A stretch of DNA of 64,000 nucleotides from Stygiolobus caldivivus (GCF_019704315.1 NZ_AP024597.1:2392501-2456500), one strand, 5' to 3'. Counted from the first letter of the stretch, positions 8,413 to 17,336 are shown. Program-made: numbers and translations. Notes: generated by a model not told the origin, from the letters alone.

Positions 8413-8685
8413 CCATTATACTTTGTAAGGTATCAAAGGGCTAAGGTTTTCTCTTTAATACACCGGTGGTTTTAAGTTACCATGCACTTTAAACTTCGAC
8501 CGAGTATAATGTAATTTACTTTGTTAATAGAATTTTTATATAAAAGCAATTATTACAGACTTAACTGTCATAGTAATGCTTAATCGGGAGTATATCTAGG
8601 TTATACTACGTATTAAACTCTATACTTGAAAACCTTACTAGAAAAGCTCCCTTAGCTTAGGTTATTGGGGTCGCTCACGTATCCA
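8413..8685 (-). repeat. dispersed intergenic repeat, long composite form (copy 4)
   Basis: Blocks shared in the same order and spacing with 5822-6105 are ATTATaCTTT, AGGGC-AA, GACC-x2-GTATAA-x2-TAA-x-TT-x-CTT, AATTTT, ACTGTCATAG, AATGCTTAAT, CTAGGTTA-AC, GAAAAGC-C-CTTAG and GG-C-x2-TCACG. The distance from the first block to ACTGTCATAG is about 159 bases here and 168 in the other copy. It ends just upstream of the HEPN gene's 3' side. No open frame is present. Confidence 0.65.
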
Positions 8686-8786
8686 AAGCCTTACTGGTCG
8701 ACCGCGCCCCACAAGTCCCGAAAACGCTGGTATTAATAGGCACTGAAGGAATAGGGCGTAAAGTATAGGTGGTATATTCCCCTACC

Positions 8787-9164
8787 CTAGCCTAGTCCAA
8801 AATTTCTCTTCAACCACTCGACCACTTCCGTTGCAGATTTTAAACACTCTTCAGCTTTCCTCCTGTTATAATCAGCGAACTGCGAATAGCGGGACATTAC
8901 GTAGTGGGGTGTTAAGAAATCGCAGTCGTGTAGTATGTTTTGGGGGACGTCTATGGATAGTTCGTCCCTGACCCTCTCCGCCAGTTCTCCTAGGTCATGG
9001 GTAAAAGGGAAAACCCCCTTGTGTTTGACTAAAATACCTTTTAATGCGAATTCGACACTCTGCTGGCTCCCGAAGCACACGAACCAGTAATACCCGTCTT
9101 CTAAGTGCTTTTTAGCTAAGTCGAGGAACTCTTTGCTCTTCTCGAACCAGAACTTCTCTACCAT
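8787..9164 (-). CDS. HEPN-domain protein
   Basis: A 125-residue HEPN protein of the kind paired with minimal nucleotidyltransferases. Helices of the family are recognisable: FEKSKEFLDLAKKHLEDGYYWFVCFGSQQSVEFALKGILV, then a PFTHDLGELAERV helix, and a C-terminal SRYSQFADYNRRKAEECLKSATEVVEWLK. The RNase motif R-x(4-6)-H of HepT toxins is not visible in the last helices; the RY motif of MNT-associated HEPN proteins is. ATG 9164 is chosen over the upstream ATG (9233) because the family begins here and a TATA box (GTTTATATT, minus strand, about 9187-9195) lies about 26 bases upstream. Its partner is read divergently from 9199. Confidence 0.85.
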   Translation of the reverse strand: MVEKFWFEKSKEFLDLAKKHLEDGYYWFVCFGSQQSVEFALKGILVKHKGVFPFTHDLGELAERVRDELSIDVPQNILHDCDFLTPHYVMSRYSQFADYNRRKAEECLKSATEVVEWLKRNFGLG

Positions 9165-9167
9165 TAT

Positions 9168-9195
9168 CTTTAAATCCAGTGTAGGTAATATAAAC
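9168..9195. promoter_or_regulatory. interlocked divergent promoters of the HEPN/MNT pair
   Basis: The 34 bases between the two start codons hold CTTTAAATC (9168-9176, plus strand, 27 bases before ATG 9199) and GTTTATATT (9187-9195, minus strand, 26 bases before ATG 9164). Each box sits next to the other gene's start, so the two transcripts probably compete for promoter occupancy. Confidence 0.65.
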
Positions 9196-9198
9196 GCG

Positions 9199-9498
9199 AT
9201 GGGCTTTGAGGACTTTGTTGATAAAGTGGTCAAGTATTATACCGGTAAGGTTACGGTGGTCCTTTTTGGGTCTAGGGCTAGGGGGGATCACTGGGAGTCT
9301 AGTGACTACGATATTATGGTCTTTCTCGAGAGAGTTGAAGACCCGGTCGGGGAAGCTACAAGGCTCTACTCCATGAAGAGGGGTTTTTCTGCAGATATCC
9401 TCGTCTTAAGTGCAGATAAGGTTAAGGAACCGGTGGTCGTTAAAATGCTTGAGCACAAAAAAGTCATTTATGATGGGCTAAACATATTTGACGACTAG
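9199..9498 (+). CDS. minimal nucleotidyltransferase (MNT) paired with HEPN
   Basis: A 99-residue protein with the polymerase-beta-type nucleotidyltransferase motif VVLFGSRARGDHWESSDYDI: GS followed by D-x-D, the metal-binding acidic pair, and a later acidic strand SADILVL. In characterised MntA/HepT systems the MNT AMPylates and neutralises the HEPN toxin. Whether that holds here is inference, because the HEPN partner lacks an obvious R-x(4-6)-H motif. ATG 9199 is chosen because it follows a TATA box at leaderless spacing; upstream codons in frame overlap the HEPN start. The divergent arrangement with its partner is unusual. Confidence 0.88.
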   Translation: MGFEDFVDKVVKYYTGKVTVVLFGSRARGDHWESSDYDIMVFLERVEDPVGEATRLYSMKRGFSADILVLSADKVKEPVVVKMLEHKKVIYDGLNIFDD

Positions 9499-9603
9499 CC
9501 CTAGCCGATAGGCTTAGGTGTCATAAAATTGTTTAAAAGGGATAGGCTACCCGGCTTTATAGGGTTTAACCGTTTATTACATGTCACAAGCTATAAAAGC
9601 CAA

Positions 9604-9690
9604 GGGATAAAATAAGGGCACTGTTAAGACACTTGATCTATAAGACCTACATTAGGGTTTATGCCTTGCCCTTTACAATATGAGGGAGTT
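9604..9690 (+). repeat. probable degenerate copy of the dispersed repeat (copy 5)
   Basis: The arms AAGGGCA (near 9614) and TTGCCCTTTA (near 9665) are placed as in the other short copies, but the middle is poorly conserved. It lies immediately before copy 6. Confidence 0.3.
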
Positions 9691-9697
9691 ATACCCA

Positions 9698-9790
9698 CAG
9701 TTAATAAAGGACAATAGCGTTATTGGTGTAAGGCGTAAAAATTGGGGGAATACAAGGGCTCACCCTTTAGCGTCTAACTGAGTATTAAGG
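9698..9790 (+). repeat. dispersed intergenic repeat, short form (copy 6)
   Basis: CAGTTAATAAAGGaCAA, GGTGTAAGGC-x-TAAAAATT and a right part CACCCTTTAG followed by GAGTATtA align with the copy at 60153-60250. The preceding ATACC also matches the flank of copies 1 and 2. Arm pairing is weaker than in copies 1 and 7. Confidence 0.55.
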
Positions 9791-10261
9791 CTGACATCTA
9801 GGGGATACAGGTGTAGGGTATGTTAGGATCATGTGTAGTATGTATACTTTCAGAGTTTGGCTAAGTGTAGAGTCTTTTCGACAGCGAAATTAGTAGGTAT
9901 AGAAGGTTTTATTTCAGTCCTCAAAAGGGGTAGGGCTCGGTCAAGTATACGGACGGGAAAGAGCGGACAGGTCGTTAACTCTAGAAGAGAAAGGGGTAAG
10001 CTGTATTGCGTCGTAAAGGAGTTATATCATGTGGCTATGTCCAATAGGGGTGAATTACCTTTTGCGTTTATTGGGACTGTAAACTGAAAACTGTCTTAAG
10101 ACGCGTCGTATCATTTGATAAGCCGGTCATGGACCTCTAGTTGGAGTATGCGGTGTTAATTGGGAACATCACTAATGCCTTCTTTTTCGGTCGGGTATCA
10201 GCGTTAGGGTGTTTATTTTTAGACCTAGATTTTCTTTTTTATCCTCTCCAGTCTTTTTCCT
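9791..10261. other. non-coding stretch
   Basis: A 76-codon open frame at 9857-10087 is present but has no promoter, no recognisable domain and an Arg/Ser/Gly-rich, non-protein-like composition, so I do not call it. I see no RNA gene. Confidence 0.45.
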
Positions 10262-10639
10262 TCAAAGTTTTTCGCGAAACTGTCTAATCCCCTCCTTAAA
10301 AATCGTAGAATTTACTAAGCTTAAAGGTAGGTCTGCTTCAAATTCTATTAAGACCTCACTGTCCTTAGCTGTGATTGCTAATTCGCCTAGCCTGGGTTTT
10401 TCAAAGCCCATAACTCCTATAACGTATTTTACCTTTCTTTCCGAAGCGGGCTTGTTTGCATACCATATTAAAGGGGGAGTAAGGACAAGCCCCCCGCGGA
10501 TGGGGATCTCAGCTTTAATTTTGTCCTTGACCTCGACGTTAGGCGCGTTGGACATTTCCTTAAACGTGAAGATAGGGTCTTCAAATACCTTGAGTGCTAT
10601 TTTCCCGTCTCGGGTCTTTGTGTGCTTCCCGTACTTCAT
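10262..10639 (-). CDS. conserved-looking hypothetical protein
   Basis: A 125-residue soluble protein rich in beta-strand-forming residues with no cysteines. It opens MKYGKHTKTRDGKIALKVFE and contains a proline-rich GLVLTPPLIWY segment. I do not recognise the family. The minus-strand reading is preferred to a longer plus-strand frame over the same DNA: it has protein-like composition, an ATG preceded by AT-rich promoter-like sequence, and no runs of Ser/Leu/Phe typical of antisense frames. It stands alone, with non-coding DNA on both sides. Confidence 0.6.
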   Translation of the reverse strand: MKYGKHTKTRDGKIALKVFEDPIFTFKEMSNAPNVEVKDKIKAEIPIRGGLVLTPPLIWYANKPASERKVKYVIGVMGFEKPRLGELAITAKDSEVLIEFEADLPLSLVNSTIFKEGIRQFREKL

Positions 10640-11013
10640 TTTAATTTCACTTTTTTGTAATATTTTTTCCCGAATATATGCTATTTATTACTATTATGAT
10701 GTATAGAGAGATCTTTAATACTTACTGAGATAAATACAATACAAATTACAATAAATTAACTGTTTTCCCCGTTCTTGTTACAAGAAGAAAACTATGTATC
10801 ACATCGATATACTAATTTTAGCTGTAAATTGTCAGGAAGACAGTAATTTACGGTCATAGTGTTGTTATTAAGTTATAAACTGGACATGAAAAGAGCTTAA
10901 CTTGGGGCTACCGGGACAAGGACTTAACATGTCTTAACTGGTACATCGAGACTTTATAGCTCAGTGGCGACACTATGTTCACGCTCACGGTGAAAGTAAA
11001 AAACCAATAGTTT
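10640..11013. other. non-coding stretch with hairpins
   Basis: The inverted arms GTAAATT/AATTTAC (about 10824-10850) and GACATG/CATGTC (about 10883-10938) are visible. The segment 10838-10925 (ACAG, GTCATAGT, GAAAAG, CTTAaCTTgGG) faintly resembles the second half of the long repeat at 5935-6105. No gene is seen. Confidence 0.35.
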
Positions 11014-11595
11014 TCACAAGAATACTTCTATTACTATCTCATCCCCGTCTTTAAGGTTTAATTTTTCTCTCAGGAAATAGGGTGAGATCACTTCAATTAC
11101 GCTTTTAGGATGTGTAGTCCTAGTAGGGATGACTATAGCCGAAGGTGACAAGGAGTTCACCGAAGCGGGGAAAGCTTTGACACTGCCTAAAACGCGGTCG
11201 GGTTCTCTGTGTTCTGGAATTACTATCCCTTTATTCGCATCGAGGAGGAGCCTGTTCTCCATAGAGTTCCTGTCATATATTACTGCGTTGAGCGTCCCGG
11301 GGTATGGCTGAAAACCTAAGAACTTCTTGAACGCTTCACTATAATAGGGCAAGGAGAGGAAGAATTTCCCCTCGCCCAGACCTGAAGTGACTTTAGCCCT
11401 TATTTTTATGATCCTACTTATCTTTAGGATCTCTTCGAGGTTTTCTACGCACTCCCTAAAAGCCCTTTCTCCCTCTTCTGTTAGCCTTATGGTCTCCCCT
11501 TCTTTGGAGATCGCCCTAGTTATTATACCGTTGTCTTCTAGCTCCTTCAGTTTTCTTGATACTGTCTGCTGTGATATACCTAAGAGTTTAGCCAT
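11014..11595 (-). CDS. ribK: CTP-dependent riboflavin kinase with N-terminal winged helix
   Basis: This archaeal RibK phosphorylates riboflavin to FMN using CTP. The first part is a winged-helix DNA-binding domain ([25 protein letters not shown]). The C-terminal DUF120 kinase domain includes [14 protein letters not shown], the FQPYPGTLN motif and a C-terminal [12 protein letters not shown] strand. From ATG 11595 the protein has 193 residues but lacks the first helix of the wing. That helix (reading [15 protein letters not shown]) is encoded in frame upstream, where no ATG, GTG or TTG exists before the TGA of taw1 at 11671. An ATA at 11643 is a candidate start. It is the last gene of a taw1-ribK operon. 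Confidence 0.85.
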   Translation of the reverse strand: MAKLLGISQQTVSRKLKELEDNGIITRAISKEGETIRLTEEGERAFRECVENLEEILKISRIIKIRAKVTSGLGEGKFFLSLPYYSEAFKKFLGFQPYPGTLNAVIYDRNSMENRLLLDANKGIVIPEHREPDRVLGSVKAFPASVNSLSPSAIVIPTRTTHPKSVIEVISPYFLREKLNLKDGDEIVIEVFL

Positions 11596-11670
11596 ATCTT
11601 GCTGAGTGATAGTGTTATTAAGGGCCGCTTTTAAGATCCTTATTACTTCACATGATAGGTTAAGCTCTTT

Positions 11671-12762
11671 TCAACTCACACCCTCCGAACAATCTTGTTC
11701 GGCTTCCTTATATTCTCCACTTAAATCGTCTTCTACGTCTCTTGTAGACCAGTCCCACTTATCGGTCCACGCATTACCGATCTGTATCGGTCTGTCCAGT
11801 TTACTGAGGAGTACTATCCTACTGGGCACGTGTTCGGAGAGGATCTTGTAGCCCGTATAGTCGGAAAGGAGTTTCGCGAATTCTCTCACTTCACTGTGCC
11901 TCGGCATTGCGTCCTTGGTCAGCCTGTAAGTTGAAGGTCCTACATGCATGTAGGCTTTTACTTCAATATAAGTGGGCTGGGAAAGTTCCATGAGTTTTGC
12001 GAATTCCCTTGCGTCTTCTTCACTCATATTAAACCCTTTTATCATGGTCATCCTGATCACGGTGGGCGAACTGAAGCTGGGCAAAATCTTCAGCGTCTCC
12101 ATTACTAAGTTCCAAGAGTTTGCCACTATAGGCCTGTTGATCACCTTATGTTTTCTCTCGTTAGGTGCTTGGAGGGAGACAAAGAGTTGGGTGGGTTCCT
12201 CCTCAAGCCCTGCAAGGATATCGGGCCTGACACCACTGGTAACTAGGAATGTAGTCATCCCCCTCTTGTGGTATTCGGCAATCAGTTCTCCGAGCCTGTT
12301 GTACAAAGTGGGCTCTCCGGTGAGGCTAATTGCGACGTGTTTAGGTGTTGTGGCCTCTTTGGCTTTTTCCTTAGGGACTCCTTCTCTCCCGAAATAGCCT
12401 GAGACGGCCCTCTTGTGTTCTTCTATGCTTTTTTCAGCTATGATGTCGGGGTCGTCTTCTATCGGGATCTTAGTCTCGTCCCAGTCTAGGCCTATGTCCT
12501 CAGGTTCAAGCCTCCAGCAGTGGACGCACCTGAACCAGCACCAGGCAGCTGAAGGGGACATTTGGACGCACCTGTGGCTTTCAATACCGTAGAATTTGCC
12601 CTTGTAACAATACCTCCCGCTGGTAAGTGCTTCGTGAGTCCAATGACATTTTTTGTATACTGAGTGACTGCCTACGATATGGTATTTCTCTTTTTCTAGT
12701 TCTTTCATTATCACGCTGAGCGTATCTATCCTAAAGGTAGATTTACTTTCCATTAGACTCAT
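11671..12762 (-). CDS. taw1: tRNA 4-demethylwyosine synthase (radical SAM, TYW1/Taw1)
   Basis: The enzyme converts N1-methylguanosine at position 37 of tRNA-Phe to 4-demethylwyosine using pyruvate, in wyosine-type base synthesis. The radical SAM cluster motif C-x3-C-x2-C is seen in [12 protein letters not shown] (about residues 74-85). An upstream cysteine segment ([21 protein letters not shown]) could bind the second cluster. Later motifs are [17 protein letters not shown] and [10 protein letters not shown]. The length of 363 residues suits archaeal single-domain Taw1, which has no flavodoxin part. The stop is in the same frame as ribK downstream. GatA lies upstream on the same strand, 23 bases away. 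Confidence 0.93.
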   Translation of the reverse strand: MSLMESKSTFRIDTLSVIMKELEKEKYHIVGSHSVYKKCHWTHEALTSGRYCYKGKFYGIESHRCVQMSPSAAWCWFRCVHCWRLEPEDIGLDWDETKIPIEDDPDIIAEKSIEEHKRAVSGYFGREGVPKEKAKEATTPKHVAISLTGEPTLYNRLGELIAEYHKRGMTTFLVTSGVRPDILAGLEEEPTQLFVSLQAPNERKHKVINRPIVANSWNLVMETLKILPSFSSPTVIRMTMIKGFNMSEEDAREFAKLMELSQPTYIEVKAYMHVGPSTYRLTKDAMPRHSEVREFAKLLSDYTGYKILSEHVPSRIVLLSKLDRPIQIGNAWTDKWDWSTRDVEDDLSGEYKEAEQDCSEGVS

Positions 12763-12785
12763 GTATGTGTGTGAGGTAAAAAACT

Positions 12786-14183
12786 TTAAAGGTTAGCTGT
12801 AAGGTCGCGGTAGCCTAGTACTTTCTCGGTCGCTTTAGATAAGGAAATGAGGTAGTAGTCCGATAGGTACCTACCCATCATCTGTATACCTACTGGCAAA
12901 TTGTTATAGAAACCAGCAGGCTGTGAGAGTGCGGGTATCCCTGCCAAGTTTGCTAATACTGTATTAAGGTCTATCGCGTACATTTTCACCGGGTCGTCAA
13001 TTACTTCACCTATTTTAGGCGGTAGTACGGGCATTGTAGGGGAGAGGATTACGTCATACTCTTTGAGGAGGTTGTCTATTTCGTCCTTTATGAGGCGTCT
13101 GACCTTTAGCGCCCTTATATAATACTGGTCGTAATAGCCTGCACTGAGTATAAAACTACCTAACAAGATCCTCCTTTTTACTTCCAGCCCGAACCCTTCT
13201 CCTCTGTTCTTGGCGAAAGTCTCTTTCCATGTCCCGTCGTAATATTTACTGTACCCGTACCTCACACCGTCAAACCTGGCTAAGTTGGAACTCGCCTCTG
13301 ACATGGCTATTATGTAATAAGACGGGAGCGCGTAGTCCGCGTATTTCAACTCAACTTCCTCAATAGTCGCGCCTTCGCTTGAGAGCTTGTCTATGGCTTT
13401 TTTAAATACTGCTTGCACTTCTGGTTGGGAGGCTTCTAAGATGTTTTTTAGCAATGCGAACTTAGTTTTGCTGAGTTCTCCCTCAACCTTAGGGGGGTGC
13501 TGGGGTATTGTAGTTGCGTCCCTCCAGTCTTCTCCCGAAATTACAGAGTAGAGGAGTTCAAGGTCTTCAGCGTTTTTAGCCATAGGCCCTATCTGTTCCA
13601 GGCTGTTGGCATACGCTACTAGCCCGAACCTACTTACTGTACCGTAAGACGGTTTCAGCCCGAACACGGCGTTAAATGCGGCTGGTGCCCTTATTGAACC
13701 CCCGGTGTCACTACCTAAAGCTATGTCTACTATTCCACTAGCTAGGGAAGCCCCGCTACCGCCTGAAGAGCCCCCAGGGGTCCTTTCTAAGTCCCATGGG
13801 TTACGGGTGGGACCGAAATAGCTGGTCTCAGTGGTGGAACCCATTGCGAATTCGTCCATGTTCGTCTTACCGAGGATAACGGCTCCTTCTTCCTTTAATT
13901 TTTGGATTACGGTAGCGTCAAAGGGTGGGACGTAATCTTCTAACATCTTTGAGGCGCAAGTTGTCCTAAGCCCTTTAGTCGATATGTTGTCCTTTACAGC
14001 GATGAGTACTCCTCTCAGTTTTCCCTTTCTGGTTAGTGACTCTTTCACTTCCTTGAGGACTTCTTCCTTTGGTCTTAGGGTTATAAATGCCCTTACTTTA
14101 TTCTCCACTTTTCCTATTCTTTCATACACTTTTTCGACGTATTCTTCTGCGTTTTTCTCTTCTGGGGCTATCATTTTAATCAC
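12786..14183 (-). CDS. gatA: Glu-tRNA(Gln)/Asp-tRNA(Asn) amidotransferase subunit A
   Basis: The glutaminase-type amidase subunit supplies ammonia to transamidate mischarged tRNA. The amidase Ser-cisSer-Lys triad is visible: K64 in AVKDN, S139 in the TPGGSSGGS glycine/serine loop, and nucleophile S163 in SDTGGS. The 465-residue length is normal. It overlaps gatC by 8 bases, so the two are co-translated. No gatB is in this window, although the GatDE system is (50728-53956). In crenarchaea GatCAB is expected mainly to serve Asn-tRNA. Confidence 0.96.
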   Translation of the reverse strand: MIKMIAPEEKNAEEYVEKVYERIGKVENKVRAFITLRPKEEVLKEVKESLTRKGKLRGVLIAVKDNISTKGLRTTCASKMLEDYVPPFDATVIQKLKEEGAVILGKTNMDEFAMGSTTETSYFGPTRNPWDLERTPGGSSGGSGASLASGIVDIALGSDTGGSIRAPAAFNAVFGLKPSYGTVSRFGLVAYANSLEQIGPMAKNAEDLELLYSVISGEDWRDATTIPQHPPKVEGELSKTKFALLKNILEASQPEVQAVFKKAIDKLSSEGATIEEVELKYADYALPSYYIIAMSEASSNLARFDGVRYGYSKYYDGTWKETFAKNRGEGFGLEVKRRILLGSFILSAGYYDQYYIRALKVRRLIKDEIDNLLKEYDVILSPTMPVLPPKIGEVIDDPVKMYAIDLNTVLANLAGIPALSQPAGFYNNLPVGIQMMGRYLSDYYLISLSKATEKVLGYRDLTANL

Positions 14184-14463
14184 CGTATGTCCTTGGGCCT
14201 ACTATGTAGCCGTTTTCTTTCCTCTTTACGTTTTGCAGGGCTTCGTCTCTGGTGAGGGTCTTTAATGGTTCGTCTTTTCTGAGTTTTCCTGACGAGAGGG
14301 GGTGGAATAGGGGCTCCACGTTTGTGAGGTCTAGTTGGTTTATTTTATCGAAGAACTGTAAAATATTTTGCAGGTCTTTTTTAAGCTTGTCTTTTTCTCC
14401 TTCCTTTATTTCGATGAGGGCTAAGTTCTGTAATTTTTCGAGGAGTTTCTCATCAATCTCCAT
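14176..14463 (-). CDS. gatC: Glu-tRNA(Gln)/Asp-tRNA(Asn) amidotransferase subunit C
   Basis: A 95-residue small subunit that stabilises GatA against GatB. The family signature is clear: an N-terminal helix [13 protein letters not shown], then [24 protein letters not shown], and the C-terminal LR-DEP and [14 protein letters not shown] segments. It overlaps gatA by 8 bases downstream and cutA by 11 bases upstream, forming a tight cutA-gatC-gatA cluster. Confidence 0.93.
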   Translation of the reverse strand: MEIDEKLLEKLQNLALIEIKEGEKDKLKKDLQNILQFFDKINQLDLTNVEPLFHPLSSGKLRKDEPLKTLTRDEALQNVKRKENGYIVGPRTYGD

Positions 14464-14776
14464 CTTTTTTCACACTCTCTGTTAGCCACGATAAGTATTC
14501 TGGTAGTCCGGAATTAAAGTCGATTGCTATAACTTCTGGGACTTGGTATGTGTGTAGTTCCTTTATCCTCTTTATTACTTTTTCCTTTACCTCACTCCTG
14601 GTCTTTATCACCAAGAGTACCTCGTCGTCTTCTGTTGTTTTCCCTTCCCAGACGTAAAATGACTTGATATAGGGGACTATGTTTACGCAAGCCACGAGCC
14701 TTTCGTCCACGAGTGTTTTAGCTATTTTCTTTGCGTTTTCCATTGTATTCGTAGTCGAAAATAGGAGAGTATACAC
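14453..14776 (-). CDS. cutA: divalent-cation tolerance protein CutA
   Basis: A 107-residue CutA1-family protein, a small trimeric ferredoxin-like protein of unclear physiological role often linked to copper tolerance. Signature pieces are FSTTNTMENAKKIAKTLVDERLVACVNIVP, SFYVWEGKTTEDDEVLLVIKT and HTYQVPEVIAI. It begins with GTG at 14776, about 25 bases after the TATA box CTTTTAAATTT on the minus strand (14795-14806), so the mRNA is leaderless. It heads the cutA-gatC-gatA cluster and is divergent from the gene at 14812. Confidence 0.95.
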   Translation of the reverse strand: MYTLLFSTTNTMENAKKIAKTLVDERLVACVNIVPYIKSFYVWEGKTTEDDEVLLVIKTRSEVKEKVIKRIKELHTYQVPEVIAIDFNSGLPEYLSWLTESVKKDGD

Positions 14777-14779
14777 GAA

Positions 14780-14806
14780 GATAATTTAAGCTCAGAAATT
14801 TAAAAG
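14780..14806. promoter_or_regulatory. interlocked divergent promoters, cutA and the gene at 14812
   Basis: Within the 35 bases between starts, ATAATTTAAG (14781-14790) lies 26 bases before GTG 14812 on the plus strand. GAAATTTAAAAG (14795-14806), read on the minus strand, lies 25 bases before GTG 14776. Confidence 0.55.
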
Positions 14807-14811
14807 GACTC

Positions 14812-15189
14812 GTGAGAATAAAGGACTTCCTTGAGGTAGCACCGTGGAAGGGAATTGAGGAGGCCCTGTTCTTGGGGTTAAGTGAAGCGGAAGAACTGGG
14901 AAAGTATTTCTTAGGTTTTACCCTTTCTAACGGGCACGGGATAATCTTGTTTGTTGACCCGTATGGGGCAGAAATAAGGGGTGTTTATTTGGCTTTGCCT
15001 GAAAAGTCTGAGGCCCAGTACCTGAGGTTTTGTTGTTTATATAAAGGTAGGGTAGGTAATACCATTTTTATTTACGAGATAGTTAATTTGTCTGAATACA
15101 TAAATACTGTAAAGTCAGAGAGTATTATTTACGAAGAAGTGATCAAAGGTGAGCTTGAGGACTTTTTATATACAGCGTTGGTTGGATGA
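14812..15189 (+). CDS. hypothetical protein upstream of the XPB helicase
   Basis: A 125-residue soluble protein of unknown family, probably mixed alpha/beta ([29 protein letters not shown]). GTG 14812 fits leaderless transcription from the TATA box at 14781-14790. Its 3' end overlaps the start of the XPB gene by 41 bases in another frame, so the two are very likely one transcript and may be functionally connected. I cannot assign a function from the sequence. Confidence 0.65.
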   Translation: MRIKDFLEVAPWKGIEEALFLGLSEAEELGKYFLGFTLSNGHGIILFVDPYGAEIRGVYLALPEKSEAQYLRFCCLYKGRVGNTIFIYEIVNLSEYINTVKSESIIYEEVIKGELEDFLYTALVG

Positions 15190-16774
15190 CGACACTTTTA
15201 GGAAGTTACTATCGTTCTCGAGGTTTATTACTAGGGATCCCACAAAAGGCTCAGTATTTGTAATCGACACAGAGAGGGCTAGGAAGAACAGGCTTAAGGC
15301 GGACGACATAAGGGCGATACTGCAGGAAATCGGTGTTACAGTGGACGAAAAGGAGTTGAAAGAACTTGAAAAAGAGTTACCCAACTACGATGTGGAGTTT
15401 GTTTTAAGGAACGAGAAAGTAATCATAAGGCCCCACGTATACCTAATGGACCTAGTCAAAGACTATTATGAGCAAGGGATATTAAAGTACAATAAGGGGG
15501 AAAAGGTCTTCGAGACTTACCCTTATTATTATCAGTTCCTTAAGACCCGGTTTGAGGAAAACGGCCTTAAGGTTAAAGGTCTAGAGTTAAAAGTAAGAGA
15601 TATTAACATAAACCTTAAAGCGGAATTGAGAGAATATCAGAAGGAAGCTCTGGATATCTGGTTAGAAAAGGGCTCAGGAGTTATAGCATTACCTACCGGT
15701 GCCGGAAAGACTGTGATAGGGGTAGGGGCCATAGCCCATGCTAAGAGGTCAGCCCTAGTGGTCACTTTTACCAAGGAACAGATGATGCAATGGAGGGACT
15801 CAATACTCAGGTTTACCGATGCTGAAAAAGCTATGATAGGGCTTTTCTATTCGGGTGAAAAGAACATTAAACCGATAACGATCACCACTTACCATACAGC
15901 TTATAGGCATATGGGAGAATTAGGGGATAAGTTTGATGTCCTAATAATCGACGAAGCACACCACTTACCGGCTGATAAGTTTAAAGTCATAGCTCTAGGT
16001 TCTTTTGCTTCAAGGAGGTTAGCCTTATCGGCGACACCCGTTAGAGAAGACGGTAAGCATGAGGAGCTTTTCAAGCTAATGGGCGGTCTGATATATTTTA
16101 AGACCCCACAGGAGTTGATAAAAGGGGGTTTCCTTGCCCCTTATGAGATAACCCAAGTTAGAGTCGATATGACCCCACAGGAGAAGCTTGAGTATAACAA
16201 GTTGTTAAGTAAGTTCAGGAGTTTATCAAAGGGTAAAAAGGTTTCACAGTTGTTAGAACTTGTAAAGAAAGGAGACGAGGAAGCAGTAGAGGCTATGAAA
16301 GTCTATAACGAGATGAAGAAGATCACTAACCTAGCTAAGAACAAGGTTGAAAAAGTTAAGGAGATAGTTGAAAAGGAAAAAGGTAATAAGATCCTTGTTT
16401 TCACCCAGTACGTTGAACAAGCTGAGGAGATAGCTAAGTCCTTAAACGCCTTCCTGATAACCGGGAAGATGAGCAAGAGTGAAAGGGAGAAAGTCCTTTC
16501 GGTATTTAAGGGTATGAAAAGTGGTGTGTTAGTCTTGACTACTGTCGGTGACGAAGGTCTCGATATCCCGGATGCAAGTGTTGGGATTATTGTCACGGGT
16601 ACGGGCTCTAGGAGGCAGTTTATCCAGAGGCTAGGTAGGCTATTGAGGCCCAGTAATGGTAAAAAGGCTAAGTTATACGAGTTAATAACTAAGGGGACTG
16701 CTGAGGAGTACCAAGCTGTAAAGAGGAAGGAGATAATTCAGGAAGACTCATTGTTCCCAGACGGAGATATGTAG
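15149..16774 (+). CDS. XPB-family DNA helicase (SF2)
   Basis: An archaeal XPB-type helicase implicated in DNA repair or promoter opening. Order of motifs: an N-terminal damage-recognition-like domain ([15 protein letters not shown] to about residue 130), Walker A LPTGAGKT (about 182), DEAH box LIIDEAHH (about 266), SATPVRED, a thumb-like charged helical stretch (about 350-405), then [23 protein letters not shown] and the motif [12 protein letters not shown]. The 541-residue length is slightly above typical. Archaeal XPB is often followed by the Bax1 nuclease, but here the next gene is convergent and unrelated. GTG 15149 is used because the [12 protein letters not shown] block begins the family. 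Confidence 0.93.
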   Translation: MSLRTFYIQRWLDDDTFRKLLSFSRFITRDPTKGSVFVIDTERARKNRLKADDIRAILQEIGVTVDEKELKELEKELPNYDVEFVLRNEKVIIRPHVYLMDLVKDYYEQGILKYNKGEKVFETYPYYYQFLKTRFEENGLKVKGLELKVRDININLKAELREYQKEALDIWLEKGSGVIALPTGAGKTVIGVGAIAHAKRSALVVTFTKEQMMQWRDSILRFTDAEKAMIGLFYSGEKNIKPITITTYHTAYRHMGELGDKFDVLIIDEAHHLPADKFKVIALGSFASRRLALSATPVREDGKHEELFKLMGGLIYFKTPQELIKGGFLAPYEITQVRVDMTPQEKLEYNKLLSKFRSLSKGKKVSQLLELVKKGDEEAVEAMKVYNEMKKITNLAKNKVEKVKEIVEKEKGNKILVFTQYVEQAEEIAKSLNAFLITGKMSKSEREKVLSVFKGMKSGVLVLTTVGDEGLDIPDASVGIIVTGTGSRRQFIQRLGRLLRPSNGKKAKLYELITKGTAEEYQAVKRKEIIQEDSLFPDGDM

Positions 16775-17235
16775 TAGTATAAGGAATAGGCTAGCGGTTT
16801 AAAGTAATTTTTGAGTTGGGATGTCGCAACTGTAACTGTTTCTCCGCTTAAAGCCAATAATGGGGCATTGTCAATTTCCAGTATAGGGACCCCTTCTACA
16901 TCGTCTATGACCAGTTTTACTTTACCTAAGGCATGCTTAAGGCTAATTGCAGGTAAAAACCTGGGGCATTTTACTTCTATTTCGCCTTCAACTTCCCTTT
17001 TACCTTCTTTGAATGTGACTTTTTCTTTCCCGTTAACTGTGTACCCCTCTACCCAGTTTGGGCTTTCAATCTCGTTTTCGCAGTCGGGGGATATGACAGA
17101 GAGTGGTGGGAATTCTAATATGAACCCGCGGATCTTTAGTAGTGCTGGTTGTACTAATATTATATCTCCTTGCTTTATTTCTGTTTTTTTCTCTGCTGGT
17201 CTACAGATTTTCATCCCTTTATCTACGTAGGGCAT
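16738..17235 (-). CDS. hypothetical protein convergent with the XPB helicase
   Basis: A 165-residue, beta-rich protein ([24 protein letters not shown] and [24 protein letters not shown]). It has three cysteines but no metal-site pattern and no signal peptide. I do not recognise it. Its 3' end overlaps the XPB gene's 3' end by 37 bases in convergent orientation. Protein-like composition and an ATG at the start of the hydrophilic N-terminus make it a likely real gene. Confidence 0.6.
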   Translation of the reverse strand: MPYVDKGMKICRPAEKKTEIKQGDIILVQPALLKIRGFILEFPPLSVISPDCENEIESPNWVEGYTVNGKEKVTFKEGKREVEGEIEVKCPRFLPAISLKHALGKVKLVIDDVEGVPILEIDNAPLLALSGETVTVATSQLKNYFKPLAYSLYYYISPSGNNESS

Positions 17236-17336
17236 TATTATGTTAAGTTTAAAATACCATCAATAAATAGTTATTTGATGAAAGTACTTGTAAGGTCTGA
17301 GTTATGATGATTAACTAGGCTGTTGAGTGGTTGGAG

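Noticed and set aside
9857-10087. 76-codon plus-strand frame
   Set aside because: Arg/Ser/Gly-rich composition, no TATA box or ribosome-binding site at proper distance, no domain.
10209-10706. 165-codon plus-strand frame opposite the gene at 10262-10639
   Set aside because: Ser/Phe/Leu-rich antisense composition; the minus-strand frame is more protein-like.
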